From JAZKHE01 sp040385525 (GTDB lineage Bacteria; Bacteroidota; Bacteroidia; UBA4408), in assembly GCA_040385525.1 (NCBI GenBank), contig JAZKHE010000004.1, positions 362,513 to 426,512 of the forward strand: DNA of 64,000 bases, written 5' to 3'. Positions 16,325 to 24,702 of the stretch are shown one piece after another. Each line of letters opens with the position of its first letter. Position 1 is the first letter of the stretch. Under the pieces are notes generated by a model that saw only the letters and a list, made by a program, of their open reading frames with translations, ran no database searches and was not told where the DNA came from. The position numbers were made by a program, and so were the translations under genes.

Positions 16325-16332
16325 TAACTTTG
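16325..16332 (+). promoter_or_regulatory. -7 promoter box for the J-domain/KTSC gene
   Basis: TAACTTTG, a full TAnnTTTG match, 26 bases upstream of ATG 16359. Confidence 0.6.
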
Positions 16333-16358
16333 CAAAAATTTAAGACCAAAAACAAAGA

Positions 16359-16805
16359 ATGAAAAGAGTTATTGAATACAGAAAATTATTTGACATTACA
16401 CCACAAGCTGATTTAGCTGAGCTAAAAACCGTTTACCGCAATTTAATGAAAGTTTGGCATCCTGATAAATTTACCGAAGAAGCACAAAAAGAAGAAGCAG
16501 AAGCAACCAGTAAAAAAATTATTGAAGCGTATCATTTTTTGGTAAGTATTTCGCCCGAAACCAACGAAAATAATTTAGAACAATATACAGAAACTATAAA
16601 CACCTCTCCTATTGTTGACTTTGAATACAAAGGACAAACATTAAAAATTATTTTTCATGATGGAAGCACGTATGAGTATTTTGGAGTGCCTAAAAATATT
16701 TACAACAAATTTATAGCTTCATCCGCATTACCACGCTTTGCCCGCCGACACATTTTTCATTCGTTTACGTATAGAAACACAAGCAAACAAGCATTAGTAA
16801 AATAA
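16359..16805 (+). CDS. J-domain protein with C-terminal KTSC domain
   Basis: 148 residues in two modules. Residues 4-66 form a J domain: YRKLFDITPQADLAELKTVYR, the HPD tripeptide in MKVWHPDKF and a third helix (SKKIIEAYHFLVSI). J domains stimulate DnaK ATPase. Residues about 85-140 form a KTSC domain (LKIIFHDGSTYEYFGVP, NKFIASSA and GRYFN-like end replaced by FHSFTYR). KTSC was named after a lysyl-tRNA synthetase context and is of unclear function. Own promoter and own terminator. The pairing suggests a DnaK-linked specialised chaperone or RNA-linked role; that is inference. Confidence 0.85.
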   Translation: MKRVIEYRKLFDITPQADLAELKTVYRNLMKVWHPDKFTEEAQKEEAEATSKKIIEAYHFLVSISPETNENNLEQYTETINTSPIVDFEYKGQTLKIIFHDGSTYEYFGVPKNIYNKFIASSALPRFARRHIFHSFTYRNTSKQALVK

Positions 16806-16809
16806 AAAG

Positions 16810-16835
16810 AAACGCTCCGAAATTTCGGAGCGTTT
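16810..16835 (+). terminator. Terminator after the J-domain/KTSC gene
   Basis: aaacgctccgaaatttcggagcgttt is a perfect palindrome followed by a T-run, four bases after the stop. Its CGCTCCG/CGGAGCG core recurs in the terminators at 27397 and 37952. Confidence 0.9.
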
Positions 16836-16856
16836 TTTTTGAAACTTAAACATCGG

Positions 16857-16887
16857 TTTGATTAATTGTAAAAAAGGAATATATTTG
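16857..16887 (+). promoter_or_regulatory. Promoter upstream of the SIR2 cassette
   Basis: TTTG (16857-16860), 19-base spacer, TATATTTG (16880-16887): a complete Bacteroidota -33/-7 pair, the best in the window. It lies right after the terminator and about 125 bases before the SIR2 start, outside the 9-bp inverted repeat that brackets the gene. Confidence 0.65.
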
Positions 16888-16961
16888 AATAAACGAAAAA
16901 AGATTCGGTTATCTCCCAATTTTAGCAGAGATATACGCAGCAAAGGTTCGGGTATATACAA

Positions 16962-18565
16962 GTTGGTGGCAAGTGTAAAGGACGACACCTAACATAAAAT
17001 TTACAGTAAAAATGAAAGACAACTTAACTGAAATACAGGAAATAATTCAAGGAATATGTGAGTTTAAAGTAATTCCATTTTTTGGTTCAGGGATGAGTTC
17101 AAAATTTGGCATTAAAACTTGGGAAAAACTAATTGAGTTATTGAAAACTGAACTTAACTCAACAACCACCGACTATTTAGATGTTGCTCAAGAATATCAA
17201 GACAAATTTGGCAGAGAGAAACTAATAGAAACGATAAAGTCAGAAACAGGACAAACAGATTTTAAAGACGAAGATTTAGGAGTTCATTACGAAGTTTTAG
17301 CAATGAATCCTCCAATTATTTATACAACAAATTGGGACGTAGCAATTGAAACAGCCGCTAATAAAATTAAAAGAAATTATTTTAAAATCTCTTCACTTTC
17401 AGACATTACAGAAGCACCTCACTATTCCAACATCATTGTTAAGTTTCACGGAGATTTTGAAAGTCCAGAGAATATTGTTTTTAGTAGAAGTGATTACCAA
17501 AACCGTCTTTCAATTCAGCACCCGTTAGACATTTTATTTCGTACACATATTCTTGGTAAAAAAGTTTTATTTCTGGGCTACAGTTTTTCTGACGAAAACA
17601 TTGACTTCATTTTTAATAAGCATAAGGAACTGTATGGGACAGCACTTCTTCCAAAATCATACATAATTGCTTTTAAGAACAAGTTTAATCAAGCTAGAGC
17701 CGATGAATTGGCGTTGAAAAACATTACAACACTTGTTTTGGAATCTCCGACTGAACTTGAAGAATTGATTAGAAACATAAATAAATCCGTTTTCCAAAAA
17801 GACATTGAACGGCAGACAAAAAACATTTTCAAATCTCACCCTTTACAAGTTTTGCTAAAATCTGACCTAGAGAACTTAAAAATATATTTATCCGATCCTT
17901 CACATACCGACCCTCAAAAAGCTGACAAATACAGAGAAGTTCTTGAACTTAAACATTTGAGTGACGAACTTGAAATTCAAGTAAAAGACTTTGTAATTGA
18001 ACTAATTAAGTCAGACACGTCATTGGAATTAAAACAAGCAATGGTTCACAGTTTTCATCATATTGGTTTCAGAAAGACCGAAAATGCTTTTCTTGTTGCG
18101 ACAGAGCTAATCAACTTTACCAAATACGACGAACTGAATTACAACTTAGCAACAATGTCAATGACAGACGTTTTATCCGAAATAGAGTCACAACTTACAC
18201 CAACACCAACTTGTTTAGCAATATTTTTATTTCTCTTCGCTGCAATTGAAAACAAAGAACAACTTACAGAAAAACAATTGAGAAGGATTTTTGAAATGTT
18301 GAATAGTTGTGACTGGGAAAGTATTGGGGAGATAAGTGAAATGTTTGACAAAAAATTACAACAAGAAATTTTGCAACATTACACAAGACAATTTCCTTCC
18401 CTTCAAAGAGAACTTAACAATCATTCTTTTTTGGGCAAGCGGAGAACAAGAAGCCAACTAATGAAAGAAATGGAAGATTTATTGAGCAGAAATATGAAGG
18501 GTTTAAGTGATGATTTTTAACGAGATAACTGTCATTAACAAGCTAGCAAAAAACCAGCCACCAAC
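16962..18565 (+). mobile_element. Possible single-gene cassette carrying the SIR2 gene
   Basis: The SIR2 gene is bracketed by gttggtggc (16962-16970) and its exact reverse complement gccaccaac (18557-18565). Left flank ggttcgggtatatacaag and right flank acgggctttgcgccaggca look like halves of a structured boundary sequence. No transposase or integrase is present in or beside the unit, so it would have to move in trans. The gene inside uses CTT leucine and GAC/TTC codons more freely than its neighbours by eye. The R'/R'' core of classical integron attC sites does not fit. Interpretation as a cassette is inference from the symmetry and isolation. Confidence 0.35.
17012..18520 (+). CDS. SIR2-domain protein, candidate NADase defence effector
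   Basis: 502 residues. Residues about 10-260 form a SIR2-like Rossmann domain: FFGSGMSS (25-30, NAD-binding glycine motif), TTNWD (105-109), KFHGD with the catalytic-position His146, and LGYSFSDENI (188-197). No zinc-binding cysteine pairs as in sirtuin deacetylases are seen, which fits the SIR2_2/defence group whose studied members degrade NAD. The remaining ~240 residues are helical with no recognised sensor domain. It stands alone between two terminators, with its own promoter and inverted-repeat flanks and no partner gene such as Argonaute, TIR or HerA. A defence role is inferred from family and context, not shown. Confidence 0.85.
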   Translation: MKDNLTEIQEIIQGICEFKVIPFFGSGMSSKFGIKTWEKLIELLKTELNSTTTDYLDVAQEYQDKFGREKLIETIKSETGQTDFKDEDLGVHYEVLAMNPPIIYTTNWDVAIETAANKIKRNYFKISSLSDITEAPHYSNIIVKFHGDFESPENIVFSRSDYQNRLSIQHPLDILFRTHILGKKVLFLGYSFSDENIDFIFNKHKELYGTALLPKSYIIAFKNKFNQARADELALKNITTLVLESPTELEELIRNINKSVFQKDIERQTKNIFKSHPLQVLLKSDLENLKIYLSDPSHTDPQKADKYREVLELKHLSDELEIQVKDFVIELIKSDTSLELKQAMVHSFHHIGFRKTENAFLVATELINFTKYDELNYNLATMSMTDVLSEIESQLTPTPTCLAIFLFLFAAIENKEQLTEKQLRRIFEMLNSCDWESIGEISEMFDKKLQQEILQHYTRQFPSLQRELNNHSFLGKRRTRSQLMKEMEDLLSRNMKGLSDDF

Positions 18566-18664
18566 ACGGGCTTTGCGCCAGGCAGAAAGACATTTAAACT
18601 TTGAGCTTATTGCTTCTAATAAAATTTAGTACTAAGCGAAATAATAATTAAGAGTTGTTAAAAC

Positions 18665-18697
18665 AAAAAAAATCCCGATTAAATCGGGATTTTTTTT
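18665..18697 (-). terminator. Terminator of the AsmA-like gene (bidirectional)
   Basis: aaaaaaaatcccgat (18665-18679), 3-base loop, atcgggatttttttt (18683-18697): a 15-bp perfect stem ending in T-runs on both strands, four bases from the AsmA-like stop. It can also stop transcription from the SIR2 side. Confidence 0.85.
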
Positions 18698-18701
18698 AAG
18701 C

Positions 18702-21380
18702 TTATTTTGGTAATTTAAATTTGTCTTTTATTGCATCTTTCGCTTTGTCTTTTGCCTTATCTTTTAGTTTATCGGCTTCGGCTTTTGCTTTTGCTTCGGC
18801 TTCTTTTTTAATTCTGTCGGCCTCTGCTCTTGCTTTTGCTTCGCCTTCAGCTTTTAGTTTATCAGCTTCTTCTTTTGCTTTGTTTGTTAAAGCTTCTTTT
18901 TGTTTATCTAACTCTGCTTTTGCGGCATCTTTTAAATTGTCTTTCATGCTGCTTGCTTGCTCTTTCATATCTAACTTAACAGTTGGCTTATCAGATGTTC
19001 CGCCAACTAAAGCATTTACTTTTACGGTTTCGCCCAAAGCTAAATTAGAATTTGCTGCAGTGTTTGCTTGCGCTAATAAGCCTTCCATTGCTGTGTTTGC
19101 TGCTCCACCTAAATCTTTACGAGGCATTTCAAAACGCATTTTATAATCAATTGTATTATCAAATCCTGTTGAGCCTGCAATATTAATTTTAGAATTATCC
19201 CATTTAATATCAAATGGTTTAACGGTTACACGACCATCTTTAAATTCGAACGAAGCATTAATATCTTGCAATGTTGGATTTTTAATTTTATCGTTTTTCA
19301 TGGCCTCACCAATTTTCTCAAACATTGGTTGACCTTTTACACTAACCGATTTTGTTTGAATAACTCCTGCTCCGTTTAGTGTGTTTAACTCTGGCTCCAT
19401 TTTTTCGTTTAACACGCCATTAAAAGTCATTTTAGTTGAGAATTTACCAAATGTTTTTTTCGCAATTGGCGCCATTTTTTCAACTGTAGCAAATGTTTTA
19501 ACTGTTTTTTGAACATCAAACTCAACAATATTCATATCAAAAGCTACTTTTGCTTTACGCGGATTTTTTGCGTCGTAAGAACCATTCATAACCATTGAAC
19601 CATCTAACAAATTCATTTTTAAATCGCGCATATCTACTTTACTATCACGCAATACAACAGCACCCGAAACGTTAGTTATGTTGATATTGTCGTAAATTAA
19701 TTTTGAAATGGTAGAATTTAAAACAAAATCGATATTACCAGGAATTTCTACAACACCACTCGAAGCTGTATCTGCTGCTGATGGAGCTGCTGCTGCACCT
19801 TCTTCTTCGGTCATAAATTCATTTAAATCTAACAAAGTAGAATTCATGTTAAAAGTTCCTTTTAGCAATTCGTCTTTAAAAACGTAAGCTAATAAATTAT
19901 CCATTTTACCATTTGCGCGAATATCGCTTTTGCCAATTTTAGTATCTAACGAAGTCAACTCAACAGTTTGTGGAGTAAAATTCAATTCCATTATTTTTAT
20001 CAAAATGCCATAAGGAGTTTCTTTGTCTTTGTAATCCATGTTAGCAATAGCAAATTTTCCAGCAGCATTAAACTCGTCGTATTTTTCTTGTTCAATAGAC
20101 GACATTTTTCCTTTTAAAGTAACATCAGAAGTAATTACACCACTTAACTTTTGATCGGCCTCTAAAGGAATAAATTCTTTTACAGAAACTAAATCAATTT
20201 TTGCTTTTATAGTTCCGTTTATGTTCGGGTCAGAAACTGGCGTTGAAACGTGCATCACAACATCAACAGGATTTTGCGCCATCTCTACATGAAAACGATT
20301 AATATCGATTAATGTATTATCGGGCTGACCATCTTTGTTTTTTACATCAATATCAACAAAAATATTGTTTACCGCTTTTGGCAACGATGGGTATTGGAAA
20401 TTAGCATTATCAATTTTTAATTTTGCACCAAATGCAGGCATAACTTTATCGTTGTATTTTCCTTTTACCCAAGCATCTAAAGCTAATTTACCCGATGCTT
20501 TTACGCCTTCAAAATCTTTGGTGTATGCTCCTGGAATTAAAGACAATATACTTTTGAAATCTGTTTTTTTCGCAACAAATTTTATGTCCATATCAATATC
20601 ATCTTTTGGCATAGCAATCCAACCATCTAAGCCTAAACCTAAATCGTTAATATCGAATTCGTTTTCTTTAAAAGTATATTTAGAATTAAGCATGTCCATA
20701 TCCATATCTACTTTAAAGCTAGTTTTAACTTTACTTAAGTATTTTACGCCGCCATACGCTAAATCCCATTTATCCATTGTTGTAAGCGTTTCCATCAAGA
20801 AATTATCTTGTGTAAAATCTCCTTTTAAAGTATGGTTTAAACCTACAATTACTGTGCGCATGCCCATTTGAGCATCGTCGTAAACAATATTTGTATTTTT
20901 AATTTCGAACGAACTCAACATCATTTTAAATTTAGTTGGTTCTGAAGGTGCTGCTGTTGTTGTATCTGCCGATGGTTTTGCAATATCCCAATTGGCTTTT
21001 CCGTCTTTTAAAACCAATGCGTTAATTCGCGCATTATCTAATAAAATAGAATTGATTTTATATTGATCGCCTTTTATAACGCTCATTAAATTAACATCAA
21101 CTTTAAGTGTTTTTAATGCAATTAACGAATCGCCTTTAAACTCATTTATACCTACAACGCTTAAATCGTTTAGTGTTAATCTAAAATCAGGAAAACTGCT
21201 AAACAAGCTTAAATCGAACTCGCCAAAGTTTACGGTTGCGTTTAAATTGTTGTTGGCTTCTTGTTTAACTTTTTCTACAATTTTGTCTTTAAAAACAATT
21301 GGAAGAATAATTATGGCTGCAATCAGTAACAAAAGCAGTACGCCTAAAATTTTAAAAAATCGTTTTATAAACTTTTTCAT
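18702..21380 (-). CDS. AsmA-family protein with long charged C-terminal coiled coil
   Basis: 892 residues. An N-terminal membrane anchor (about 12-31) precedes AsmA-type beta sheets: NLNATVNFGEFDLSLFSSFPDF with DLSVVG, and later KFDIKWDNSKINIAGSTGF, both typical. AsmA-like proteins span the periplasm and are linked to phospholipid transport and outer-membrane homeostasis. Residues about 800-892 are a highly repetitive Lys/Ala/Glu coiled coil (EAKARAEADRIKKEAEAKAK) ending KDKFKLPK. It follows aroC by 52 bases. A TAAATTCG box at 21412-21419 may be its promoter. Orientation is anchored by the clear signal-anchor and the terminator at its end. Confidence 0.88.
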   Translation of the reverse strand: MKKFIKRFFKILGVLLLLLIAAIIILPIVFKDKIVEKVKQEANNNLNATVNFGEFDLSLFSSFPDFRLTLNDLSVVGINEFKGDSLIALKTLKVDVNLMSVIKGDQYKINSILLDNARINALVLKDGKANWDIAKPSADTTTAAPSEPTKFKMMLSSFEIKNTNIVYDDAQMGMRTVIVGLNHTLKGDFTQDNFLMETLTTMDKWDLAYGGVKYLSKVKTSFKVDMDMDMLNSKYTFKENEFDINDLGLGLDGWIAMPKDDIDMDIKFVAKKTDFKSILSLIPGAYTKDFEGVKASGKLALDAWVKGKYNDKVMPAFGAKLKIDNANFQYPSLPKAVNNIFVDIDVKNKDGQPDNTLIDINRFHVEMAQNPVDVVMHVSTPVSDPNINGTIKAKIDLVSVKEFIPLEADQKLSGVITSDVTLKGKMSSIEQEKYDEFNAAGKFAIANMDYKDKETPYGILIKIMELNFTPQTVELTSLDTKIGKSDIRANGKMDNLLAYVFKDELLKGTFNMNSTLLDLNEFMTEEEGAAAAPSAADTASSGVVEIPGNIDFVLNSTISKLIYDNINITNVSGAVVLRDSKVDMRDLKMNLLDGSMVMNGSYDAKNPRKAKVAFDMNIVEFDVQKTVKTFATVEKMAPIAKKTFGKFSTKMTFNGVLNEKMEPELNTLNGAGVIQTKSVSVKGQPMFEKIGEAMKNDKIKNPTLQDINASFEFKDGRVTVKPFDIKWDNSKINIAGSTGFDNTIDYKMRFEMPRKDLGGAANTAMEGLLAQANTAANSNLALGETVKVNALVGGTSDKPTVKLDMKEQASSMKDNLKDAAKAELDKQKEALTNKAKEEADKLKAEGEAKARAEADRIKKEAEAKAKAEADKLKDKAKDKAKDAIKDKFKLPK

Positions 21381-21432
21381 AGTTTTTATTATTTTACTTA
21401 GCGAATTTACGGAATTTATAGATTGAAAAACA

Positions 21433-22512
21433 TTAAACTTTTGAAGTTTTAGCCAATAATAAAAAATCGGCTAAAACTAAGGCAGTCATAGCTTCAACAA
21501 TTGGCACTGCACGCGGAACAACGCATGGGTCGTGGCGACCTTTACCTTGCAAATTAACTTCTTCTAAATCTGTATTTATTGTTTGTTGATTTTGCATAAT
21601 TGTAGCTACAGGTTTAAACGCAACTCTAAAATAAATATCTTGTCCGTTACTTATTCCACCTTGTATACCACCCGAATTATTTGTTTTTGTAGTTACCTTA
21701 TTGTTTTCGTTTACAAAAACATCGTTTTGCTGCGAACCCAATTGTGTTGCTCCTTCAAAGCCAGAGCCGTATTCAAAACCTTTTACGGCATTTATACTTA
21801 ACATAGCTGCACCCAATGCAGCATGCAATTTATTATAAACAGGCTCTCCCAAACCAACCGAAACTCCTTGCACTACACACTGAACAACACCGCCAACAGT
21901 ATCTCCATTTTTCTTGGTTTCTTCAATTAGTTCAATCATTTTATGTGCTGTTGCAGCATCAGGACAACGAACAATATTTGTTTCTGTTTTTGATAAATCT
22001 ACTTCAGTATAATTTTTAGTACAATTAACATCACCTACTTGTTGCACATAGGCATTAATAGTTATGTTATGTTGATTTAATATTAATTTAGCCAAAGCAC
22101 CAGCTACCACTCTGCAAGCGGTTTCCCTGGCTGATGAGCGACCACCACCTCTATAATCGCGTACACCATATTTTTCCTGATAAGTAAAATCGGCATGAGA
22201 AGGGCGAAAAATTTCTTTTACATGCTCGTAATCGTTGCTTTTAGCGTTATTGTTGGCAATGGTAAATGCAATGGGATGCCCTGTTGAAACACCTTCAAAA
22301 ATTCCAGATAAAAACTGAACTTCGTCTTCTTCTTTTCGTTGCGTTGTAATGTTGGATTGACCGGGTTTACGACGTTGTAATTCTTGTTGAACAAAATCAA
22401 CATCAATTTTTATTCCCGCAGAAAAACCATCTAAAACACCACCAATAGCCACACCATGCGATTCGCCAAAAGTAGTTAACACTAAAATTTTACCAAAAGA
22501 GTTAGATGCCAT
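21433..22512 (-). CDS. aroC: Chorismate synthase
   Basis: Final step of the shikimate pathway: converts EPSP to chorismate using reduced FMN. 359 residues, full length. Signature motifs: LTTFGESHGVAIGGVLDGF at the N-terminus, RRKPGQSNITTQRKEEDEV, then YGVRDYRGGGRSSARET and SVGLGEPVYNKL; the end has GRHDPCVVPRAVPIVEAM. The ATG at 22512 is the only sensible start, because GESHG follows at the normal distance. The -7 box ends only four bases before this ATG, so the mRNA may be leaderless. Confidence 0.96.
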   Translation of the reverse strand: MASNSFGKILVLTTFGESHGVAIGGVLDGFSAGIKIDVDFVQQELQRRKPGQSNITTQRKEEDEVQFLSGIFEGVSTGHPIAFTIANNNAKSNDYEHVKEIFRPSHADFTYQEKYGVRDYRGGGRSSARETACRVVAGALAKLILNQHNITINAYVQQVGDVNCTKNYTEVDLSKTETNIVRCPDAATAHKMIELIEETKKNGDTVGGVVQCVVQGVSVGLGEPVYNKLHAALGAAMLSINAVKGFEYGSGFEGATQLGSQQNDVFVNENNKVTTKTNNSGGIQGGISNGQDIYFRVAFKPVATIMQNQQTINTDLEEVNLQGKGRHDPCVVPRAVPIVEAMTALVLADFLLLAKTSKV

Positions 22513-22516
22513 ACAA

Positions 22517-22541
22517 CAAATTTAGCTATTATTTAGCTAAA
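22517..22541 (-). promoter_or_regulatory. aroC promoter box with overlapping inverted repeat
   Basis: Minus-strand TAAATTTG at 22517-22524 ends four bases before the aroC ATG. Directly abutting it is the inverted repeat tttagcta (22521-22528) / tagctaaa (22534-22541), overlapping the -7 box and the stop of the upstream gene. A related TAGCTAAA inverted repeat occurs at 40992-41026. Confidence 0.5.
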
Positions 22542-23364
22542 ACCGATAACCTATCATTAGGTTGGTTTGACCAATCAACAAATCAAAATTTACTTCCGTT
22601 ATTTTCCTATCATTTATTAATGAATTAGAGCTAGAATCTTTATAGTTTCCTATTAACCATCTTAACGAACCACCACTTTGCGCCAATAAATAAAGTCGCT
22701 TAGATAAATTAACATTAAAGCCTCCTTTAAAAACAAGACCTACACTATACCCATTATTTTGTGAAGTGAACTGTGTTTTATACAAATTTGTACCATTATT
22801 TGAATAAACAATCTCTGGTTCAGCAATACGATATTCATCTATATTATCCTCTAAAGGTTTAAATAAAGAATCTCCTAACTCATAAGCTACATACTTTGTG
22901 TTTGAAGAATATTTCCCGAAAATAAAATCAAGTGACATTAAGGGTTGAATATATTTGCTTTCAAAACGCTTTTCATAACCTGCATACAAAAAATAATCTT
23001 GAAGTTTGTTTTCATAAGCAAAAGTTGATACTAATGCCGCATTATTTGTTTTAGAATCAAATCTATTTATTGCACCAATATCAGAACTAAAGAGTAATTG
23101 ATCTAAAAAATTAATTCCAAAACGCAAATAGTTATTCTTATTTAAGTGTCGTTTATAAAACACATTATAATTATTTCTATAACCAATTCCTCCGTTATAT
23201 GAGTCTAATACCCATTTAACAACTGGCGAAACATCAACTCCAATTTCATTTTCATGAATTACTTTTATTGTGTCTGTTTGATTATCAACTTCAACTGTAT
23301 CCGTTTGAGAAAATCCAACTAAAAAAGCAAGTTGAAGCATTAGAAAAAGGAATGATTTTTTCAT
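22537..23364 (-). CDS. Outer-membrane beta-barrel protein, unknown function
   Basis: 275 residues. Cleavable signal peptide (residues 1-19, ending VGFSQ), then alternating amphipathic strands with aromatic residues (NNYLRFGINFLDQLLF, YFLYAGYEKRFES, NGYSVGLVFKGGFNVNL) and a final phenylalanine (MIGYRF), the usual BAM recognition end. Acidic/Asn-rich short stretch (TDTVEVDNQTDTIKV) follows the signal. No named family was recognised. It lies 24 bases upstream of aroC but aroC has its own promoter in between. Confidence 0.75.
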   Translation of the reverse strand: MKKSFLFLMLQLAFLVGFSQTDTVEVDNQTDTIKVIHENEIGVDVSPVVKWVLDSYNGGIGYRNNYNVFYKRHLNKNNYLRFGINFLDQLLFSSDIGAINRFDSKTNNAALVSTFAYENKLQDYFLYAGYEKRFESKYIQPLMSLDFIFGKYSSNTKYVAYELGDSLFKPLEDNIDEYRIAEPEIVYSNNGTNLYKTQFTSQNNGYSVGLVFKGGFNVNLSKRLYLLAQSGGSLRWLIGNYKDSSSNSLINDRKITEVNFDLLIGQTNLMIGYRF

Positions 23365-23420
23365 TATTAATGATTTTGTTTTAGTAACGTTTAACTAAAG
23401 CAATTATTGCTATAAATCAT

Positions 23421-23428
23421 TACTTTTG
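23421..23428 (+). promoter_or_regulatory. -7 promoter box for hutI operon
   Basis: TACTTTTG (TAnnTTTG), 20 bases upstream of the hutI ATG at 23449, in the short gap between divergent genes. Confidence 0.55.
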
Positions 23429-23448
23429 AATTAAAATTAATCAAACTA

Positions 23449-24699
23449 ATGAAACTCCTAATTAAAAACATAAAGCAACTCGTACAAGTTAGAGAAAATG
23501 CTCCTTTAAAATTGAGCGGTACCGAAATGAAAAGCCTTCCAATTCTAGAAAACGCATGGCTAGCTGTTGAAGACGGAATAATTGTTGATTTTGGCGAAAT
23601 GAATACTTTTCCGGGAATTACCGATTGGAGTAATTTAGAAATTATTGATGCATCGGGTAAATTAGTTTTTCCTTCGTGGTGCGATTCGCACACACACATT
23701 GTATATGCTGGCACACGCGAAACAGAATTTGTTGACAGAATTAATGGTTTAACTTACGAAGAAATTGCGCAACGTGGTGGTGGAATTTTAAACTCAGCCG
23801 AAAAGTTAGCCAACACATCTGAAGAAGATTTAATTGAAAGTGCAAGCCAACGAATTAAAGAAGTGATACAACAAGGAACAGGTGCTTTAGAAATTAAAAG
23901 TGGTTATGGTTTAAGCATTGAATCGGAATTAAAAATGTTGCGAGTTGTAAAAAAATTAAAATCACTTTTTGAAATGCCGATAAAAGGAACATTCTTGGGC
24001 GCACACGCCTACCCTACTGCGTACAAACAAAATAAAGCTGCTTATATTGATTTAATTATAAATGAAATGTTACCAAAAGTAGCAGCAGAAAATTTAGCTG
24101 AATATTGCGATGTGTTTTGTGAAGAAAATTATTTTAGTGTTGAAGATACCGAACGCATTTTAGAAGCCGCAAAAAAACACGGACTAACTCCTCGTGTACA
24201 TGCCAATCAAATGAGTAAATCGGGAGGAGTGCAAGCTGGTGTAAAAGTCGGAGCAATTAGTGTTGACCATTTAGAATTTGTTGAAGAAGACGAAATAAAT
24301 GCATTAAAAAATTCAATAACAATGCCTACTATTTTACCGGGCGCTGCTTTCTTTTTAAGTTTGCCACATCCTCCGGCTCGTAAAATGATTGATGCAGGTT
24401 TGCCTTTAGCCATTGCCAGCGATTACAATCCGGGTAGTTGCCCAAGTGGAAACATGAATTTTATGGTTTCTATTGCTTGCGTACAATACAAAATGACTCC
24501 TGAAGAAGCTATAAACGCAGCAACAATAAACTCTGCATATTCATTAGGAATTTCAGATACGCATGGTTCTATAACTATCGGCAAAAAAGCAAATTTATTT
24601 ATTACCAAAGAAATTTCGAGTTATGCTTACATACCCTATGCCTTTGCCATGCCGCAAATAGAAAAAGTTATTATTAACGGAAAAATAATTCATTCGTAA
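23449..24699 (+). CDS. hutI: Imidazolonepropionase
   Basis: Third step of histidine degradation: hydrolyses 4-imidazolone-5-propanoate to N-formimidoyl-L-glutamate. 416 residues of amidohydrolase fold. The metal-binding HxH is His81/His83 in CDSHTHIVYAGTRETEF, with the substrate-binding RETEF and the YEEIAQRGGGI loop. Later GTFLGAHAYP, PRVHANQMSKSGG, VDHLEF and ASDYNPGS carry the remaining metal and catalytic residues. The first gene of a group with fhs three bases downstream. HutH and HutU are absent from the window, so upstream steps must be encoded elsewhere. Confidence 0.95.
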   Translation: MKLLIKNIKQLVQVRENAPLKLSGTEMKSLPILENAWLAVEDGIIVDFGEMNTFPGITDWSNLEIIDASGKLVFPSWCDSHTHIVYAGTRETEFVDRINGLTYEEIAQRGGGILNSAEKLANTSEEDLIESASQRIKEVIQQGTGALEIKSGYGLSIESELKMLRVVKKLKSLFEMPIKGTFLGAHAYPTAYKQNKAAYIDLIINEMLPKVAAENLAEYCDVFCEENYFSVEDTERILEAAKKHGLTPRVHANQMSKSGGVQAGVKVGAISVDHLEFVEEDEINALKNSITMPTILPGAAFFLSLPHPPARKMIDAGLPLAIASDYNPGSCPSGNMNFMVSIACVQYKMTPEEAINAATINSAYSLGISDTHGSITIGKKANLFITKEISSYAYIPYAFAMPQIEKVIINGKIIHS

Positions 24700-24702
24700 A
24701 TT

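Noticed and set aside
16921..18600. Integron attC sites around the SIR2 gene
   Set aside because: The inverted ends do not fit the RYYYAAC/GTTRRRY core, each side shows only half a stem, and no integrase is present; kept only as an unnamed cassette hypothesis.
18721..19146. 141-residue Ala/Ser/Phe-rich plus-strand frame
   Set aside because: Antisense to the Lys/Ala/Glu coiled coil of the AsmA-like protein; low-complexity by-product of the repeat codons.
20335..20871. 178-residue plus-strand frame opposite the AsmA-like gene
   Set aside because: Shadow frame: the opposite strand encodes coherent AsmA sequence throughout, and this frame has no start context or family.
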